DNA of 60,000 bases, taken from positions 22,744,485 through 22,804,484 of the forward strand of contig NC_134027.1 of assembly GCF_964204645.1 (NCBI RefSeq), given 5' to 3'. The stretch is from Tubulanus polymorphus (Eukaryota; Nemertea; Palaeonemertea; Tubulaniformes; Tubulanidae). The first letter of the stretch is position 1; every line of letters starts with the position of its first letter. The notes beneath the pieces were generated by a model, which was not told where the DNA came from, made no database searches, and was given only the letters and a program-made list of their open reading frames with translations. Positions 41,377-53,644 of the stretch are shown here, piece after piece. Made by a program: the position numbers and the translations under genes.

Positions 41377-43779
41377 GACTTCACCTGAAATATTTTGAAT
41401 TGACAATGAACTACGGACACCGGACATTTAGACGTTTTATCAGCGCGCTTGTCACGATATGATAATCCACGCTTGACGCTACAGTTGCGACCATCGAAAG
41501 CGCTGGGGGTTCCAGGCTACTGATTGATACCTGTATTCCAATATAGCTTCTTCGTCAAAAGGTTTACGCCGCTAATCCGTACTAACGGGATGCGTACGGG
41601 CTGCGTACTCCTAGTAGTTTTTGTAAGGCAGTTTCGTTAAGATTTTCGGTACCGTCTCTAATGATAATCCTTTTAGATAGATATTTATTTATATATTTAT
41701 AATATGCGGAACACATTCTCCTTTTCTGCGCGCCGGAGAAAAATCCAAGGGCGAGAAGTTGAAATTTTTTATTTCTTAATATCTGCGTGACGTTTTCAAA
41801 CGATATTGACTTGTACATGGCGGTCGAATGTCAAGGTTACAACACGATGACGAACATGGCGGCAGATACGACACATTCTCTCTGATGCTCTACGAGCATG
41901 ATATACAAAATTAATTTCGGCCGATTTTTTTTTTTATTTTAATGAAAATTATATTTTACAGCGTATCTGCGTGGTGGTGGTCGAGTCCGTAAGAATGTCG
42001 TACAATGTCGGTGTCGTTTTGTGTCGTCGGGGTTGAATTCTTGTCGTCGTCTTCGTCGCCCGTAACACGTGTATTCTAGTCTTCGTAAATTATTTACGTT
42101 CCTCAAAAAAAATGATATTTGTCACCCGCTGCAGCGCACTCACTCGTTTCGGTTTCGAGCAAGACTCGGAAATTTGAAAGAAACAAAATATGGTAAAATT
42201 ACCCGAAAAGTCGCGTCTACGCGAGGGCCTGTTTTCATTGAATACCGATTCGGATGAATTTGTTTCTTCACTTACTAACTAGAACCTCCCATATTCCAAC
42301 AAGATTGAATTGAATTGTACGAGAGTTCGTGGTCTTGTATGCCACACGCAAAATTTCGATTCATTGGAACTGTACAGTGTAATGACCCTTTAAATTCGCA
42401 TTTACTCTCCAATGTCGACTGGCTTGACTAACCAGTTCGCTATCATTTGAGACCGACATTTCGGTCACTGATTTTGCCTATTGGTTATTTATTTTGCCTC
42501 ATTTTGCCCATTTCGGTCGGCTGTATATGACCGGTATTAGTGTGCTAGTACGGCACAGCACACAACTACACGATACCTAGATGTTTATTGATTAGCAGAA
42601 GACTGTTTGCTTACATTATGATAGTTCCCATCCAGCTGTATATAGGCGTCACCACATAGCCTGCATGCATCATCAAAAATAAGCTAATGCCATCAAGTAC
42701 ATGGCATGCACAATTATGGGAGCGAGAGCTTTAAGGCTGATCTTCAGTCAAACAAACTAGTTGCTGAAATGTTGTTTTAAAACAGTGTTTTTTCAATGAC
42801 TTCGAAGAAACTCTTTCCAAACCGGGTCGGTCGAAATTATACAGCCAGCTTCGGTCAGGCGATAGATACCTTTCTGAGAAGTGTGACCCTGTTTTCTTTA
42901 TCCCGATTTCTGTCCGTAAGTAACGTTTTTTGATAAACTGTTTCGATATCTGCATAAAGGGCTGGTCCCAGGACATTGTGTCATCTTTTGCGTAGAGAAT
43001 TATGTACCAATCTTCCGAATACTTCCAGAAACTCAATTAACGTGTGGTCGATCGCGTTGACCGATGCTTATTTTCACTCAACACGCTCCAGAAAATTACA
43101 CGAAATCATTCTTCCTACTGACTGAATACATATAAAGGGTCTGAGCTTGGAGTGAGTGCCTGTAGACATAACCTCTTGATTACTGGACAGCTTGTAACCT
43201 GCCTTTGCACCATAGCTTTTTCATCTGAATTATAGTCAGGATAGTCAGGATCGATCCAGCTGCTAGCAGACGATCCATTTCTTTTTTATCGTTGAAAAAA
43301 CTCAATGCAGAGATTTTGATTTGGAAAAGCCCAATCTGGTGGGTAGCAGACACGCCAGTTATGCCACTACAAAATGTATGTGTAGACAGTGTCGCCATCT
43401 ACAGGGTTAAGCTCAATCTAGTGGATAGCAGATGATCTATTCATAGCGTGTTAACAGTGTCAAGAGGTTATTCAAACTTCAAACGTTCGATGTTAGTTGT
43501 AAATCGTAGTAAAATAAAGTCCATCAGTCCTGTGCCAAACATAACGTTATTTACAAGTTACAACAGCTAGCGTACGGTCTTTTTTCTTTGTTTTGGTTGG
43601 TCGCTTCTGTACAATTGAATAATCGTAATATTGTACTAGGATATATCATAATCGTAATCATCACGTCAATATCATCATCGTAATGTGCCATCTTTCCGGT
43701 GTTACTTTTTTTCGCTGTTCGATTTTAGATATTGCCAGAGAGTAGTTTTGTATATTTCTCGTTTCTACCTGCCTTGTGT

Positions 43780-44028
43780 AAAACCGGGGCGGACCTAGGG
43801 CTTGGTTTCTGGTGTCTGATCGACCCCTGCTTTTCTATCGTGGCGGAGGTTGTTCTGTAAATTTGCGGAAAATTGCACATTTTTCGGATAGAATCCTCAA
43901 AAATATGTAACGCCGATGGTGGAACCGTGCTTGTGACCATCGGCTTGGCTTGGCGGCTTTAGCCGAGGAATCCCCTTCCTTTTATTTATGACCCCCGCCT
44001 TCCGAATATCCTAGATCCGTCCCTGGTA
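43780..44028. mobile_element. short MITE with ggggcggaccta ends
   Basis: The left end ggggcggacctaggg and right end ccctagatccgtccc form imperfect inverted repeats. No coding sequence is present. Confidence 0.35.
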
Positions 44029-44709
44029 GATGTTCACGAATGTTGAGTTTTGCACAGTTTTTTCTGTACTATATCGATTAATTCTGTAAACCATTGCGTC
44101 TACACTCGAGCTCCCGAACGTGGGACATGTTGCGTGGTCATTTGATTCGAAGTTTTGATGAAGAAATATGGGTTTGTGAGATTTTCTATTGTGAGATTTT
44201 TCCATTTTATTGGACATTTTCTATTTCGGAGAGAACTTAGACATTTATTCCAGCTAAAACTCAGTCAAAAATGAGTTCTAAATCTCAGACAATGACTGAT
44301 AACAATTGATAAGGAAATGAACGACTTCGGTTAAATGTCTTTTTACACTAGTTTGAAATTCTTTTAGGCTTTTCAACGTTTTAGATATATACCGGTACCT
44401 TACCAACCTATTTGATCAGAGTCGCCTCGATATGGCACGCTCGTCGTGTATTCGGTATGGCACGGTATTGTATTCGGTATGGCGCAGTATTATTTCCTAT
44501 GTGTCTGAGAAAATATTGAAGTGGTAATGAAATTTGAAGTGGTTTTGTCATGATAAGAACCAGTTAGGAATGCGTTCTAGTATAGAGTGGTATCAAGAGT
44601 CCGTAAATCCCTGCTCGGAAATACTGCCTTTTAGTCAAGATTTCAAAAGTAAATACGCAATTTTGAAGGCGATCGTAAGCCGTTCATAGAGATTGTTGTA
44701 GATCTTTCA

Positions 44710-44890
44710 GGGGCGGATCCAGAGGCCAACTTCGAAGGACTTGTCACCTCCCAAAAGGCACTTTGATGTCCAAATAGGCAATGTAAGGTGTACTTAGGTT
44801 TACCCCCTGAAATACACCTATAATCTTTGATGGAAAAATGAAACAAGAAAAGAATTTGACGGACTTCAGTCCCTCTGGATCTGGCCCTGT
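44710..44890. mobile_element. short MITE with caggggcggatccag ends
   Basis: The left end caggggcggatccagagg mirrors the right end cctctggatctggccctg. It shares aaaaggcactttgatgt with 55868-56060 in the Ig receptor intron, a second diverged copy. Confidence 0.55.
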
Positions 44891-47307
44891 TATCACTCGA
44901 TCGTACCTGGTTTGAAGTCAGGCCTGAGACTGTGGCTATCTCTGAGACTTCTCGCTAAACCCCATAAACGCGGCTGTCTGTAAGTGTATCGCCATGAATT
45001 AAAACAAGTTGCACTAGACCGGTTACACCACGAGAATCATCGTACTGTATACATTTATGTCGGTGTGTGCCAAACCGTTTTTTTTTGTATGATATTCAAT
45101 TTTTATGCAATTCTGTTCTCGTTTTGATTGGAATTTACGTCGTTGTTTAAATGCAATTCGTGTCAATGGTATACGTAGGTCTATTTGTTCAGTTATTATG
45201 TGGGAAGATAAAATAGGAACTCGCCGACTTTCGCAAAAGATGTTTTAGATTCAATTCGCGCTTCACTCGACGATATAGCTGCTCGAAATTGTCCCACGAA
45301 AACGCCGAAAGACGATACGTGCGAATTGAAATTTATTAAACTCCATTTTCGTTGATAGCTTCGGGACTGTAAATTCTACCTAGTTGGCAGGAAGTTATTT
45401 TCAAGTAGATTTTTTGAATATATAAAATTAACCATGGACTCTCTGAAATGATTCGTTTTAGATATACTTTGAATAAGATGAACACTAATTTTAGGACGTC
45501 ACGTGCAATTCCCGACGACCTTAGGCCAAGACAGTTGGGGAGTTGGGGTAATAAACAATGAAACACGAAGCCAACCTGAGAATGTATTCTTTTTTTATGA
45601 AAGATGTGATAGATTTGTGTTCAAATAGTGTATTTAAGCTCGCTATGGACGGCACTTTCTGTCAGTGAGCCGCTACAGTAAAACCAGGTCGACCGAATAC
45701 CCGAGTAACTTTTGGAAATCGAGCATCCAATCGTGATTCTAGCTTCGTCGAAAAATTGAGTATACGGAGCGTATTGCGCGATCCGACCTTGACCTTTGTG
45801 ATACTCATGCAACACTGTCGTCACTCATGATGTCGGATACAAAAATCTAATCGATATTTAATGCTTTGTGGATAGTACGTGAACAGGCCGATACGTTGTT
45901 TTTTGTCGACTCATATCAATAAACGCGTTGTATATGCAAATTAGTTTAAGGCACACATCGTTCATGCATTACAATGCTATAATGGCCTATAATCAATGCG
46001 TGCTATAATCGAAACAGAAAAAAATCGTGTTCGGACTTAACGCTCCTGGATTTAACGCTTGAATACATATGTATATGTACATGTATATGTTTGAAAGATG
46101 GCAGTATAATTTCAAAATAATCAAACTCTCAAAAGGACCAAAGGGCAATAATTAATTAGTACGTTGCCCTAGACACTAGACTGGGCCCCTTTCGAAAGAA
46201 GGACTTCTCAGAAAAATTAAAGCATTCGCGAAAACGGGCTCCTCGGCGTCGACGGCTTGTTTCAGAAATTGCAAAAGATAGCAACTTTAGTCAGAACATA
46301 TCTAGTCCAGTTGAATTGTTTATATCGATATCAATATACGTTACATGTTACTTCAATGAATAGAGAAACTATAGTAAAAAACACCGGTCTATACGCAAAT
46401 ATTTACACTAAAAAAGATTATGTATTATGTTATGATTTCCTAGCGTTAGTTCTTTTCACAAAGGCTCTGTCTGTCGGCCGATTGAGGGTGTTCAAGTTCA
46501 TCTTTTATGGGATTCGAACCCGATTCGGCGCGGCTGTAAATTTTCTAGATATTTTCTTGTCGGACGCGGGACGAATAGTTACATCGATAGGAAGGTCGAA
46601 GGTTAACGTCGTTTTCGATAACCTATAAACTCGCCGTCGATGTAGCCTTTCGTCCCCGGGTAAACACGCGCAAAAATGCGGTATCGGCAACGCTACTGTG
46701 GCAAGCGAGGATTGGCCGCGATCGCTGTTAGCGGTTACTCGGTTGCCGCGCTTCGATTTCTTCTACAATGCGTTGAATGAATTACGAACGGAAAATTTTT
46801 ACCAAACATCGGGTAACGATGTCGACCCTATTTATATCGTGTAAATTAGGGAGCAAAAAATCCATCTCTCGTTTTTTTTCGAGGGGTGTGTATAGTTGCT
46901 CCATCTGGTGTGCACCGATAACCAATTCAAACTTCGACGTTTTTAAGTTAGAGAATTCATTCGTGAAACTGGACACCGCCGTCTGCGTATTATAAACGGC
47001 GTCCATCGAACGTCGATCATAATTTGGTCTTCGTCGCAGTCGGTACTCGGTGTTCTTTTTTTCCAAAGATCAAAACTGATCGATCGATATGTTATCTATT
47101 TAGATGTGTAGCGAAATATTGTTGTACGGAAATATGGTAGGAAAAAAAACGGACGACTTTTTGTACGACATGAAAAACATTTTTAACAGTATTGAGCTTC
47201 AGAATGCGTACGGCTGTCGGGATTTGTGACGATTTTCCGTCCCTATACGATAGAACGATTGATATTTTGTATCGTATCGGGAATTCTATCCCGTGGAAAT
47301 ATGAACT

Positions 47308-47846
47308 ACGGGACCCGGTTCGACAGTTGTGAGTTCACATTTGACTCGGAGTTAACTCATCGAAGATGAATTGATTTCAACCAAAAGTTTAACTCTTGCT
47401 CGCGATTGTGGAACTGGATCCTGCTCAATACGCTCATGGTTAACTTTACTTTTACTCGCTTAACTCGATTTTTTTCTTGACTGCGCATTTCAACAGTCCG
47501 GGCCCGGTTCCACAGTCGTGAGTATGAGTTATAACTCCCGAGTTAAAATGCAGGACCCAGTTCCTCAGTTCTGGACTCAGTTCCACAGTTGTGAGTTAGA
47601 GTTAACTCTGGGTTAAAATCAATTAATCTTCTATGAGTTAACTATGGAGTCAAATCTGAACTCAGAACTGTGGAACTGGACCCCTGAGTTGAGTTGACTC
47701 GAGTTAACTCATTGAAAATGAACTCACTTAAACTCAGCGTTAACTCGTTAACTACGACTCACAACTGTGGTACTGAGCCCAGTTCATTTTCAATGAGTTA
47801 ACTCTTGAGTCAAATCATAACTCACAAAACTGTAGAACTGGATCCT
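47308..47846. mobile_element. cluster of GGATCCAGTTC-ended foldback elements
   Basis: Several nested, alternately oriented copies of the 861 element lie here, with ends of the type acccggttcgacagttgtga and aactgtggaactggaccc and interiors of gagttaactc/atgaattgatt. The region is a patchwork of palindromes without a coding frame. Confidence 0.55.
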
Positions 47847-50800
47847 GTTGTTTGGTAAGGTTCATTTTCTTTGATTCTGCGTAACGACTGACGAAGATTA
47901 GAAGACCGTCTCGCGCGCCCCTTTTCTCGAACAGGACGCAGTTCTCGGCCAGATAAACTGTCGTAAGCGAGATGGACCAAAAACCGCGAAAACATTTTTC
48001 GAATATCTCTGAAACCGAGTAACGATTGTAAAAAAAAAATAATCTCCCACTCAGTATTCTGTATGGACCCTTCCGGATTCGACTAATCGCCGGCATATCC
48101 TAATGACATCAAACGATGGACGACCGCTCTGTGCACCGCTAGGCAATCGACTGTTATCAGGGACGAGCAAGTTTTTCTGGGAGGGTCCTTACTCGACACA
48201 TTTCGATGTTGTACACGTATGAATCACTTATTCGTCGTATATATTTATTTTATCAATACGTAGATGTATTAATGATATATGATTGCAGTTTTGAGTGTTC
48301 AAAAATAAGTTACCGGTTTCAGAGTTCGTGAAAAATGTAGCCGTGACGTCACGAACATTCGGTCTCGCGTTCATCGCAATCGACGCTTGAACCGAATCTT
48401 GGTCGTAAGCCACCGAGTAAAGCTTAAGTTTTCAACTCGCTTTTTTCATTGGTAATTGGTTGAGTTTCTAATTGAAATCTAGACGAAATGAGGTGTTGTA
48501 AGGCGGGCGCAGCTGTCGTCTATCTTCGTGCGGTTTTGCCATGGTTACGCGGAATTAAAAAGAATCGTCTGCCTATTATACACAGTCAGTTATACATGTA
48601 TATAAAATCGAAAGATAATTAGTCCGAATGCAATGCTTTGAAATGCCTATTTTTGCGGACCGATTATCGTCACAAAGCCCGGCGGTATACTAATATTCTG
48701 TTGTTGTAGTTGTCCCAGGCGATTTATGAGGGATATTTGTTCGCATACTAACCTATTAAAACGCTCACTTGTACAAACGTGTGAAACATGCGCGCGCCTG
48801 TTTGTAATAAAAAAATTCGACGCATCGATTTCAAATTCAATCTAGGTCACGACGGCACTCGCGTGTACAGTACATGCATTAGTCGGGGCTCTATTTATTT
48901 GCTTTAACGAGGAACGGAATTTAATATGAAAATATTTAAGCGTCTTTTTGTGCAATATTCTATTTTGTAGCGTCGTGACGTCGGGATTTGGTGGGCGTGG
49001 ACGCACGCGCGCCTTATTATTGCTCACCCGACATCGGGTTCGAATCCCGTGAGAGACGAATTATTGTAGCCTAATTTTCTTTTTTTTCCTATATAGAAAG
49101 AATGAGTATCAATCCGTTTATATTGATTTTCACTTGTGTCATATGTCTCGCTCTCTCTCTCCTTTTTTTCTCTATCACTCACAATTGTATCATGTGCCTT
49201 TCAATTTAGTCATTTCTACTAAAAGCTGTGCGTGAAAATAAAATGTATCTTCGATAATATGATATTGATATATCTGTGCATTAAATTTCATTTCCCTCGT
49301 ACGATTATTGCGTTAACTTATTTTCATGCTTTTAGCCCACTTGGGTGGGTTCGTTTTTCGGTAGTTCTGATGTTAGAGAGGTCTTGATAGGTTACGAATC
49401 TACGACACAGCCCAAAAAAGGGCTGATCATTGAGAGCCGACCGGCAATGATTCTAGGATATTCTTGACGTTTTCATCGGGAACTTTGAAGACGCTTCGTA
49501 TTGAAGTTCAGTATGCCTATGTACAGAACCCATTTATCTTGAGGTGTACGAGGCCATTTTGGGAACCGCCTCCGAAATTTGAATTTAACTGAAATGAATA
49601 AAAATCTTATCTTCTTTTATTCTCGTCCGTGGGAACGAATTCGTCAGAAATTAGGGAACACATGAAATAGGTTCTCTTTTGATTGCAGCGTACAGGATCC
49701 GAACTGTCTAAGAACCATTTGTTTGGACATGTATATTGCCCTATCGACAGCTCCTTCAAAAATTATTCTATCTCACTAGGGGTATATTTAACTTTTATCT
49801 CTTTCTTCGAAATGATGTTTGAATAGGTCTACCCCGTAAACCAAGCTATTTAAAAACAAAAACAAAAACTGTGAATTCGATCGCCGATCACACAACTAAC
49901 TGTATACACTTCGTTTTCTGATTTTAAAATCAAATCCCCGTTCTGCTCCCGGCAAGTAAGGTGTGGTGGGTCTGTAAGGGACACCTTAGTGAAATCTATC
50001 GATCAGATAAATAACAGACATACCACACCTGGGTCATTCCCTATTTTAAGATAAGACTAGGGGTTCAGGGACACCATGCCCACTTGGAAGTGGTTTCAAA
50101 TGCTCAACAATCTAACAATTTCAATAAATACATACAAAAGATCAAGGTAATTGATCAAAGCGTCTTCTAAATTTCCCCAAAAACATGAAAAATATGTAAA
50201 CAGTGCTGATTTTTGCGAACAACATCTTGAAGATGCATTTAGGGTAGATACACGTGAGACATAAAATTGAAGCGTCTTCCCAAAATAAGTGGATCTGTCT
50301 ACGGACAGACGGACGACGAAAAGTGAAAGCGAACAAAAACAATGCGCACCCTGTGTGCTGTTCGACCGTGCATTCGTATGTGAACTGTCAGTATTGCAGC
50401 AGTTGTCAAGTAGGCCAGCTCGGTGTTTTCGGAGACCACGTCGCCCTCACGTTTTCAAAAATGAATTTTTTAAAAACACCCGTCTGGCATAATGCTAGAC
50501 CATGGACTATAGAGTGGTGTTGCAGCTTTCGTTTTGTAGCCCTAGACTAATTTATGGATTGTTTACACATTTTCACAGATCTTTCAAAACTTTTACATTT
50601 AAAAAAAATGTGTCCAGCAGGCTTAAATTATGTTTAGATTTTTGCATATCCATATCTCACGACTGCAATAAACATCCTTGTCCAGGTGCACTGCAATGTA
50701 AGTGCCATTGGATCAATACGTTATGTCCATTAATACTCCACACTGCTAGACTTAGGTCGAAGAAAACAGCGAACAAACTACAATTTCTACATTACTATTG

Positions 50801-51104
50801 AGCAATTTTCTTTTTCGACGACCAGAGCTTGTAATATAAATATGCGTATCATGATATCTGTCTACATCTATTTTCGAATTTTGTAAAAAAGAAATCGTTG
50901 TCTGAATTATCTGTACAAATACAATTTTTACATAAAACAAAGAGCAATTTCGAATATATACATGAAAAGCTGGTTGAACATTATATGCACAAATACAGCA
51001 AAAAAGTCCTTTTATAAAGGTGTATGTACAAGGTTTTTGAGCCGAGTAGTGGCGCTGGAATAATGAATGCACCACCGAGTGTTTATATGATTTCAGAAAT
51101 GCTC

Positions 51105-52460
51105 ATAGTATATTATAGTAGTTTATTTGTCACCATCAATATGTACAAGATTAATAATAACAATAGCAAATTACAAACAATGAGGTGACAGGAGCCTGAA
51201 CAGAGCCATAAAGGCTGTATATCCAAAAGGATGTTCAGACACGTTGAACACAAAGAACAAATTAAAGAAAAGAACAAATGAAGAGGGATGAGTTGATGAA
51301 AAATTAAGATGAATTTAAATCATGCAGACGTGTATGAATTAGGATAGTATTTTGTATAAGTATCTATTTTGTATCAATATTGGTTAAAAATATCTCTTTT
51401 GAACCTACTAACGAGGGTGTTTATAGTTGGAGCGGATTTAATGAGTAAAGGTTGACTTTGCCAAATTGAAGGAACTTTACAGAGGAATGACTTATTGAAA
51501 ATGCTGGTTTTGTGGGCTTGGATTCTAGGGTGGTTTCGAGCTCTAGTATTATATCTATGATTAAAGGAATTTCTATTAAATAAATTTACAATTGGTTGCG
51601 GAAGTTGGTTATAAACAGATCCATATGCAAGTTTGATAAGTTCTAAGTTTATAATATCTTCAAACTTCAGAATCTTGAACTTTTTAAAAAGAGGTGAGGT
51701 AGAGGCGTTGTATTTAGCACACCCAATAACACGGATTGCTTTCTTTTGTAATTTGGTTAAAACATTGACTTGCTTCTTTGAGATTAATGGACCCCAGAGA
51801 GATAAACAGTATGCTAGATGAGAGTTTATGTAACTGAAGTAAAGCAATCGCTTTGACCAGCTTGGTAAAAGATTTTTCACACATTTCAATAGGCAAATAT
51901 TCTTATTCAGCTTAGAACAAAGAGATTTCACGTGACTTTCAAATGTAAGTTTATCATCAATCAGCAGTCCTAAAAATCTATGCACATGAACAAACTCGAT
52001 TTGGCTATTTTCAAATTTTAAAGTGGGATTGTCAATTCTTAGATGATGTGGTTTAATACAAAGTCCAGCAGATTTTGTTATATTGAGCGTGAGTTTATTT
52101 GCCCTGAACCAATTGATAGCAATTTTGAAGTCGTCACTTAGATGTTCAGTTATTTTTTCAAAGTCTTTCCCTACAATTAGAAGTGTGGTGTCGTCGGCAA
52201 ATAAAATAGCTTTGCAGTTGTCTAGATTATGACTAAGATCGTTTATATACAACAAATAAGGAGTGGCCCCAAAACCGATCCATGCGGAACTCCGTAATCA
52301 ACAGTGTTGATTTCCGATTCAAAGCTATTATATTTGACATAAATTTTCCGTCCATTTAAATAACTCTTGAACCAATCATATGCAATTTCCCGAATTCCAT
52401 AATGATAAAGTTTGTTTAATAAAATATCTATGTCATATGATATAGTTTTACAAAAATAAT
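51105..52460 (-). mobile_element. non-LTR retrotransposon (jockey/CR1-like LINE), 5'-truncated and frameshifted
   Basis: The - strand reads as the C-terminal half of a reverse transcriptase. A GVPHGSVLGP block lies near 52290, then after a one-base frameshift near 52250 come YINDL, the catalytic ADD box (ILFADDTTL), the FLGLLIDDKL motif, AYCLSLWG and a C-terminal basic region, ending with a stop at 51374. About 270 bp of 3' UTR follow, with AATAAA on the - strand near 51120. The endonuclease and the N-terminal RT are missing. It lies between the two host genes and is antisense to CMIP. The copy is dead. Confidence 0.88.
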
Positions 52461-53437
52461 ACGCATCGGTCCCGATTCATCGTTATAGAAACTATAAAAA
52501 GCGCACACGGGCGCACGCCACGGGGCGCAACGGATGTCAAGCGATTTGCTTTTTTCACCGGTAGTCGCCACTTCTACAATGAGGTGATCATTGATTGGCT
52601 ATTACGTCACGTCACACATTTTGATCGAAACATTTCTAGAATGTGTATACATGTATAAACGTATATTTTATAGTCCATTTCATTTCATTAGCGCACTAAT
52701 CGGAACGATGTTCGGCAATGTTCGGCAATCGTCGTTTATCCGCACGACATTTTTTAGATTGGCCGAAACGAAATATCAAAGTTCATGTTGTTCATTTTAC
52801 AGCAACTCGTTGTTACGTCATAGAATCGTATTTATGAGACGCGTTTGTCGAGTAATAATTAATTATATCTTGATTAACGTTCACAATCAACTATTGATTT
52901 CTCTTTTTCTCGTATATATTGAAATATTGAATCAAATCGTATGTACATCCTTATTGTCTTTGCTGTAGCATGTTGCTGCTCAAATCGTCCATTCATTGTC
53001 CGTCGCCTTTGTTGTTGACACCTATTTTTTGTTAACATGCGTTAGTGAATATAAGACAGGTAGAAATCACGCACACGCATGCATATTTTAGTTTGAGTGT
53101 GAATTCAGTTGTAGTTTCGCTCGGAAGTCGACCTGACATTTAATATGAAATATCTCATCGAAATTGTGCGTTGATACGAATCTAGATTATCGAGCTTCTT
53201 TTCAATAACGCATTATCGACACCGCAGAGTTTGAGTTACTTAATCATACCACACATTCAATAACCCATCGGTAATGCGTTTTTCGACCGGGATTTCGACA
53301 CACTGTGTATGGACAGCCATTCCTGCCAATATTAACCGTTTCGTCTATTCAAGTATATATATGCTTTTGGATAAAATGTCGAAGTCTATCATCAATAGGT
53401 CTTGCTTATGAACGTCCCGCCATCTACGTAATGCCGA
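52461..53437. other. probable 3' UTR and flank of the Ig receptor
   Basis: This region follows the receptor stop on the - strand. An ATTAAA hexamer on the - strand lies at 53139-53144 and could serve as its polyadenylation signal. The 125-codon + strand frame at 52591 has no known domain. Confidence 0.4.
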
Positions 53438-53644
53438 CTAAATAACAACAGATGTCGACACCTTTGCGTTCTGCGCCCGTTCCGCTTCTTTGGCTTTAAA
53501 GCGAGCGTCGAGTTGAGCCGTCACCGATTTCGGAGCAGCCGCGCCGAGTTCCATGTACGGCTCGTCGTCGAAATCACCGATGAATTCGCTAGGGGGCGCT
53601 TGTTTTTCGTTTTTGGTCAGCGTATGTAAATAGATTGGTTCATC
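53438..53644 (-). CDS. Ig receptor terminal coding exon
   Basis: This exon has 207 nt including the TAG stop, entry phase 0, acceptor ttttttttcag. It encodes DEPIYLHTLTKNEKQAPPSE, FIGDFDDEPYMELGAAAPKS, then a lysine/alanine/glutamate-rich probable helix and the end VSTSVVI. EPIYLHTL and EPYMEL are further tyrosine motifs. The terminal TSVVI could be a class-I-like PDZ ligand only loosely (S at -3, not -2). Confidence 0.88.
   Translation of the reverse strand, partial: DEPIYLHTLTKNEKQAPPSEFIGDFDDEPYMELGAAAPKSVTAQLDARFKAKEAERAQNAKVSTSVVI

Larger units (their letters stand above)
39538..51104. other. gene-free stretch between CMIP stop and LINE, probably includes the CMIP 3' UTR
   Basis: No exon of a known protein was recognised. 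39740-40600 is CpG-rich and holds a 211-codon - strand frame of low-complexity composition, more likely UTR or spacer. Short MITEs lie at 41236, 43780 and 44710 and foldbacks at 47308-47846. A (GT)n tract is at about 40664-40690. AATAAA at 49237 follows a T-rich stretch and could be a distal polyadenylation signal. A tRNA T-arm-like gggttcgaatcccgt lies at 49026-49051 without a matching 5' half. Confidence 0.5.

Noticed and set aside
49020-49055. Possible tRNA gene (gggttcgaatcccgt T-arm)
   Set aside because: Only the T-arm is tRNA-like. No A box, anticodon arm or acceptor stem can be matched upstream.
50254-50801. Overlapping + strand ORFs (98, 67 and 99 codons)
   Set aside because: No domain, no splice structure and overlapping frames; taken as chance in spacer DNA.
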